Assembly: GCA_964586455.1 (NCBI GenBank)
Contig: CAZPHV010000015.1
Location: 23,536-87,535 of the forward strand
DNA length: 64,000 nt
Source of the DNA: Aquimonas sp964586455
Lineage (GTDB): Bacteria > Pseudomonadota > Gammaproteobacteria > Xanthomonadales > Xanthomonadaceae
Direction of reading: 5' to 3'
Below are positions 60,141-64,000 of this stretch, piece by piece (position 1 is the first letter of the stretch; each line of letters opens with the position of its first letter). Below the pieces are notes generated by a model, which did not search any database, was not told the DNA's origin, and was given only the letters and a program-made list of their open reading frames with translations. The position numbers and the translations under genes are program-made.

Positions 60141-61652
60141 TTCCGGCCGCATGTAGGGGAACAGCAGCACGTCGCGAATCGATGCGCAGTTGCTCAGCAG
60201 CATCACCAAGCGGTCGATGCCGATGCCCAGCCCACCGGTCGGCGCCATGCCGAATTCGAGCGCGCGGATGTAGTCGGCGTCGAAGTGCATGGCCTCGTCG
60301 TCGCCGCCTTCCTTCTGCTCGACCTGGGCGCGGAAGCGCGCGGCCTGGTCCTCGGCGTCATTGAGCTCGCTGAAGCCGTTCGCGATTTCGCGACCATTGA
60401 TGAACAGTTCAAAGCGCTCGGTGATGCCCGGCTCGCTGTCGCTCTCGCGGGCCAGCGGGCTGACCTCGACCGGGTGGTGGGTGATGAAGGTCGGCTGCAC
60501 CAGCTGGCCTTCGACGGTTTTCTCGAAGATCTCCAGCAGCAGCTTGCCCCAGCCGTAGCCCTTCTTGACCGGGATCTTCAGGCGCGCGCAGTGCGCGGCC
60601 AGCGCCTCGCGATCACGGCAGTCGGCTTCGCTGATTTCCGGGTTGAAGTGGCGCACCGCTTCGTCCATGCGCCAGCGCCGGAAATCGGGGCCGAGATCGA
60701 TGCTCGCGCCTTCCCATTCGCGCACCGGTGTGCCGAACACCTCGATCGCACAGTGGCGGATCACCTGTTCGGTCAGGTCCATGATCTCGTGGTACGTGGC
60801 ATAGGCCTCGTACAGCTCGAGCATCGTGAACTCGGGGTTGTGGCGGGTGCTGACGCCCTCGTTGCGGAAATTGCGGTTGATCTCGTAGACGCGCTCCAGC
60901 CCACCGACCACAAGCCGCTTCAGATACAGCTCGGGCGCAACGCGCAGGTACAACTGCAGGTCGAGCGCGTTGTGGTGGGTGGTGAAGGGCTTTGCGGTGG
61001 CGCCGCCGGGGATGTAATGCATCATCGGCGTCTCGACTTCGAGGAAACGCCGTGCGTCCAGCCAGCTGCGCATCGCGCGGATGATCTTCGAGCGCTGCAC
61101 GAAGACTTCGCGTGCTTCCGGGTTGACGATCAGGTCGACATAGCGCATCCGGTAGCGCTGCTCGACGTCTTTCATGCCATGGAACTTGTCAGGCAGCGGA
61201 CGCAGCGCCTTGGTCAACAGGCGCAGCGACTTCACATCGACCGAGAGCTCACCAGTGCGGGTACGCGTGAGCCCACCTTCGACGCCGACGATGTCGCCGA
61301 TGTCCATGGCCTTGAAGGCGGCATAGTTCTCTTCGCCGATGCCATCGCGGGTCAGATACAGCTGGATGCGCCCGGACTCGTCCTGGATCTGCGCGAAGCT
61401 GGCCTTGCCCATGACGCGCTTGGCCAGAAGTCGACCACCGAGCTGCACGCGGCGACCGGTTTCGGCCAAAGCCTCCGCAGTGAAGCGCTCAGCATCCACG
61501 TACTCGGCCTGCAGATCGCCCGCGTAGCTCTCGCGGCGAAAGTCGTTCGGAAATGCAGGCCCCGCCTCGCGCAGCGCTTTCAGCTTGCTGCGGCGCTCGG
61601 CGATCAGGAAGTTTTCGTCGGGGGCGGGCGTAGCGTTGGGCGAAGTGTTCAT
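60132..61652 (-). CDS. lysS: Lysyl-tRNA synthetase, class II
   Basis: LysS charges tRNA-Lys. It has 506 aa. The N-terminal OB-fold anticodon domain has VQLGGRLLAKRVMGKASFAQ. Class II motif 1 is in RRFLEVETPMMHYIPGGATA, motif 2 in FRNEGVSTRHNPEFTMLELY, and motif 3 in GLGIGIDRLVMLL. The PELYLKRLVVGGLERVYEI lysine-site segment is intact. It is downstream of prfB on the same strand, the common prfB-lysS arrangement, with a 340-bp gap containing a REPIN-like element. Confidence 0.97.
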   Translation of the reverse strand: MNTSPNATPAPDENFLIAERRSKLKALREAGPAFPNDFRRESYAGDLQAEYVDAERFTAEALAETGRRVQLGGRLLAKRVMGKASFAQIQDESGRIQLYLTRDGIGEENYAAFKAMDIGDIVGVEGGLTRTRTGELSVDVKSLRLLTKALRPLPDKFHGMKDVEQRYRMRYVDLIVNPEAREVFVQRSKIIRAMRSWLDARRFLEVETPMMHYIPGGATAKPFTTHHNALDLQLYLRVAPELYLKRLVVGGLERVYEINRNFRNEGVSTRHNPEFTMLELYEAYATYHEIMDLTEQVIRHCAIEVFGTPVREWEGASIDLGPDFRRWRMDEAVRHFNPEISEADCRDREALAAHCARLKIPVKKGYGWGKLLLEIFEKTVEGQLVQPTFITHHPVEVSPLARESDSEPGITERFELFINGREIANGFSELNDAEDQAARFRAQVEQKEGGDDEAMHFDADYIRALEFGMAPTGGLGIGIDRLVMLLSNCASIRDVLLFPYMRPEAD

Positions 61653-61776
61653 TGGCGGACCGGAAGTGGAAAGTGGCGGTGAACGTCAGGAATCGACAGT
61701 GGTACGAAGAGCGAGTAGCGGCATGCGGGATCAGGCGAGTGGCAGCGAGTCATAGCCTGCATCGGACGACATTCAG

Positions 61777-61866
61777 GTAGGGCGGATCTTGATCCGCCGC
61801 TTCCGGTCGCCCGTTCAACGCAGCGAATGCCCGTGAATTGTGGCGGCGGATCAAGATCCGCCCTAC
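61777..61866. repeat. REPIN-like inverted REP doublet between prfB and lysS
   Basis: Two 24-bp arms, 61777-61800 and 61843-61866, are perfect inverted copies with a 42-base spacer. Each arm is itself a palindrome, GGCGGATC-TT-GATCCGCC, starting with GTAG. This is the layout of a REPIN (two REP sequences in inverse orientation). No REP-associated tyrosine transposase (RAYT) gene is in the window. The gap (61653-61992) also holds a GGGATTC-type copy near 61971-61990 and no gene. Confidence 0.8.
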
Positions 61867-61992
61867 GCGGGATTCGAAAAAGCAGGGGCGTCAAAGCAGG
61901 GCGTAGAACGGCAAGGCGCGAAGGGACGCAGAGAGATCGTAGTCGGAGCGCCAGGAGCGGGTTTCACAAATCCCGAATCCCCAATCCCGGCT

Positions 61993-63121
61993 CTAAACCG
62001 CGTCAGTACGTTTCGAACCCGCCTCAAGCCCCGACTTCAAACTGGCCTCGACGAACTCGTCGAGATCACCGTCGAGCACCTTCTGCGTGTCCGAGCGCTC
62101 GATACCGGTGCGCAGGTCCTTGATGCGGCTCTGGTCCAGCACGTAGTTGCGGATCTGGCTGCCCCAGCCGATATCGGACTTGGTGGCCTCCACTGCATCT
62201 TTTTCCGCGTTGCGCTTCTGGATTTCAAGCTCGTAGAGCTTGGCCGCCAGCATTTTCATGGCGGTGTCGCGGTTCTGGTGCTGGCTGCGGCCGTTCTGGC
62301 AGGCCACCACGATGCCGCTGGGCACATGGGTGATACGCACCGCCGACTCGGTCTTGTTGACGTGCTGGCCGCCCGCACCGGACGAGCGATACACGTCGGT
62401 CCTCAGGTCAGCCGGATTGATCTCGATGTCGATGTTGTCGTCGACCTCGGGGCTGACGAAGACCGAAGTGAAGCTGGTATGGCGACGGTTGTCGGAGTCG
62501 AACGGCGACTTGCGCACCAGCCGGTGCACGCCAGTCTCGGTCTTCAGCCAGCCGTAGGCGAAATCGCCCTCGACGCGGAAGGTGGCCGACTTGATGCCTG
62601 CGACGTCACCGCCGCTGACTTCCATCAGCTCGGTCTTCCAGCCGCGTGACTCGGCCCAGCGCAGGTACATGCGCAGCAGCATTTCGGCCCAGTCCTGCGC
62701 CTCGGTGCCGCCGGCGCCAGCCTGGATGTCGACGAAGGCATTGGTCGAATCCATCTTGCCGGAGAACATGCGCTGGAACTCCAGCTTCTCCACCGCCGCG
62801 GTGTGCTTGGCGACATCGGCCACGACCGAATTGAAGGTGTCTTCGTCGCTCTCCATCTCGGCGAGGTCGAGGAACTCTCCGGCGTCGGCGAGCGCCTGCT
62901 GCAGGTCGCGGATGCCGATGACAACCTTCTCCAGCCCGGCGCGCTCGCGGCCCAGCTGCTGGGCGTTTTCGGGCTTGTTCCAGATATCCGGGCTTTCGAG
63001 CTCGCGGGTCACTTCCTCCAGACGTTCAACCTTACGGTCGTAGTCAAAGAAACCCCCGAAGCAGGGACAGCCGCTGCGACAGGTCAGCGATCTGGTAGCG
63101 CACGGGATTGACTTCGAACAT
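61993..63121 (-). CDS. prfB: Peptide chain release factor 2, with programmed +1 frameshift
   Basis: RF2 ends translation at UGA and UAA. The frame opens at ATG 63121 (MFEVNPVRYQIADLSQRLSL) and meets an in-frame TGA after 25 codons within CGGGGG-TTT-CTT-TGA-C. A +1 shift on CTT continues as DYDRKVERLEEVTRELESPD and gives 375 aa, the normal length. The anticodon-reading motif SPF is in RKSPFDSDNRRHTSF and the catalytic GGQ in SSGAGGQHVNKTES. This is the classic autoregulatory frameshift of prfB, not a defect. Confidence 0.97.
63041..63060 (-). promoter_or_regulatory. prfB frameshift site
   Basis: On the minus strand the slippery CTT (63047-63049) is followed directly by TGA (63044-63046) and C, with the Shine-Dalgarno-like GGGGG (63053-63057) three bases upstream of CTT. 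When RF2 is scarce the ribosome pauses at TGA and shifts +1, so RF2 controls its own synthesis. Confidence 0.95.
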
Positions 63122-63382
63122 TGGGGGCACCTGCGGCGACAGCGCGGAAAAAGACCGCGAAGTGTAGCAGAGGCATGCGCATCAGCCCGGTGCGGGATTG
63201 CCGGAGAAGCATGGGAAGGACATGTTCAAGGCAATTCTCAGACAGGCTGTCACCTCCGGCGCGTTGCGCCATCGATATCGGGGTCGACATCAATCGCACC
63301 TCTGTCACGCACACGAGGCTGGCTGGGCTCCCTTTGACCGTGATTGACTTCGGTGTTCGGTAGACAACCTGGAGAGCTGGCG

Positions 63383-63787
63383 ATGGCGGGACCGGCCGCG
63401 TTTGGGACCATGCTGTTGATTGCACCGATGCTCTGCGCCGTGGGGTGGTGTTCATGGAAGAACGGGCCGCGAGAACTGCTTGGCGAGATCGGCTGGAGCG
63501 GAAGGCTTGCGCTTGCCCTGTTCTGTTACTACGCCTTACAGGTTCTCCTCGCCGGATATGCGGGCATGCAGCAATGCTATGGCGGCCCCATGCCGGGCAA
63601 GATGCTGGGGCACGTGTACGTCCTGCCCGGACTGGCGTTCGCGCTCATGGTGTTCCCTGCCCCTGTCAAGTCTCTGTTCGGAGATAGCGGGGAAGAGCGT
63701 GCGGGCTCAGCGTTCATGGTGGCCCTGCTGTGGGGTCTCGCGACCCTCGTTCTGGTTCAGACTCACGCATGGGGCTGCTTTGCCTAG
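63383..63787 (+). CDS. Small membrane protein of unknown function
   Basis: A 134-aa protein from ATG 63383, with GGAG 9 bases upstream. Four hydrophobic segments (AFGTMLLIAPMLCAVGWCSW, LALALFCYYALQVLLAGY, VYVLPGLAFALMVFPAP, AFMVALLWGLATLVLVQTHA) and several cysteines (QQCYGGP, WGCFA). The family is not recognised. It is divergent from prfB, 261 bp apart, and is followed directly by a MITE-like element whose left end begins near the stop. Confidence 0.6.
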   Translation: MAGPAAFGTMLLIAPMLCAVGWCSWKNGPRELLGEIGWSGRLALALFCYYALQVLLAGYAGMQQCYGGPMPGKMLGHVYVLPGLAFALMVFPAPVKSLFGDSGEERAGSAFMVALLWGLATLVLVQTHAWGCFA

Positions 63788-63951
63788 GAGCCTGTCGGGC
63801 TTTGGTGGTCGAGGCGAAGACTCGGCTGCGTGAGGACAGGTTTTCGGCGATTTGCAGGCCCATAGCAGCGCTATGGGTCAAGAATCGGCGGAAACATGGA
63901 CCGCGCAGACGGGTTTGCAGCCCGGCCGACCAAAGTCCGACAGGCTCCTAG
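63784..63951. mobile_element. 168-bp MITE-like inverted-repeat element
   Basis: The ends are near-perfect inverted repeats of about 23 bases (CTAGGAGCCTGTCGG at both termini, one mismatch further in). CTAG at each outer end could be a target duplication. An inner perfect stem CCCATAGC / GCTATGGG with loop AGC lies at 63859-63877, and TTTTCGGCGATT against AATCGGCGGAAA extends the pairing, so the whole unit can fold into one long hairpin. It has no transposase. The left end overlaps the last bases of the 63383-63787 gene. Confidence 0.72.
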
Positions 63952-64000
63952 TGTAGCGTTGCATTCTTGATTGAACTTATGTTCCCGACGCATATCCAAG

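Noticed and set aside
61993..63012. prfB as a truncated gene or pseudogene
   Set aside because: The upstream 25 codons and the CTT-TGA-C site show a normal programmed frameshift.
63122..63382. 80-codon plus-strand frame between prfB and the membrane protein gene
   Set aside because: No ribosome site, unlike any family, basic composition typical of a noncoding GC-rich frame.
1..64000. tRNA or rRNA genes
   Set aside because: I scanned intergenic gaps for T-loop (GGTTCGAATCC-like) and acceptor pairing and saw none; a tRNA scan could still find one I missed.

Overview
The window is high-GC DNA (about 65-70 percent by eye) packed with genes of a Gram-negative gammaproteobacterium. The best fit is the Lysobacterales/Xanthomonadales (Lysobacter, Rhodanobacter and relatives). 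Evidence: the ndk-rlmN-pilF-rodZ-yfgM-bamB-der block, a MoeB with an N-terminal rhodanese domain, the order rlmE-ftsH-folP with yhbY divergent, a frameshifted prfB followed by lysS, intergenic GGGATTC and CCCCTCTCCC repeats, and a secreted protein ending in LFKDGFE. The assignment comes from gene content and remembered family features, not from a search.

Layout. 1-16302 (all minus strand): guaA (3' part beyond the window), guaB, a TatT-DctP-DctQ-DctM TRAP transporter, folD, moeB with a reduced moeA-like gene, then der, bamB, yfgM, rodZ, pilF, rlmN and ndk. 16550-21121 (plus): a PsrA-like TetR regulator with a CAAAC-N4-GTTTG operator, then a FadN-type 3-hydroxyacyl-CoA dehydrogenase/enoyl-CoA hydratase and a thiolase, together a fatty-acid beta-oxidation unit. 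21392-27899 (minus): DUF423, then an ABC-2/Gld-type exporter-like operon (DUF4340, GldG, permease, ATPase) and an SRPBCC membrane protein. 28091-34562 (minus): sulfurtransferase, NudL-type Nudix hydrolase, DUF1289, FKBP isomerase, folP, ftsH and rlmE, with yhbY and an Mth938-like gene leaving in the other direction.

35642-45799 is more accessory. It holds a membrane Ser/Thr kinase with a long repeat-rich outer part, divergent from a three-gene SMC/kleisin-type operon (MksF-MksE-MksB or JetA-JetB-JetC-like, with no visible nuclease gene), then four small genes, three of them for unrecognised membrane proteins. 46185-54211 holds a serine carboxypeptidase, a LuxR-type response regulator, a 1200-residue glycine-rich secreted protein on the other strand, and a histidine kinase. 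The kinase and regulator look like a two-component pair split by the glycine-rich gene. 54309-63121 holds kynureninase, two small membrane proteins, a MocR-type regulator, two multi-haem cytochromes c, lysS and prfB. The right end has a small membrane protein and a 168-bp inverted-repeat (MITE-like) element.

Most of the window is housekeeping. The parts least explained by known pathways are the SMC operon, the glycine-rich protein with its flanking two-component genes, the reduced MoeA and the repeat elements. No tRNA, rRNA, CRISPR array, intact transposase or prophage was seen.
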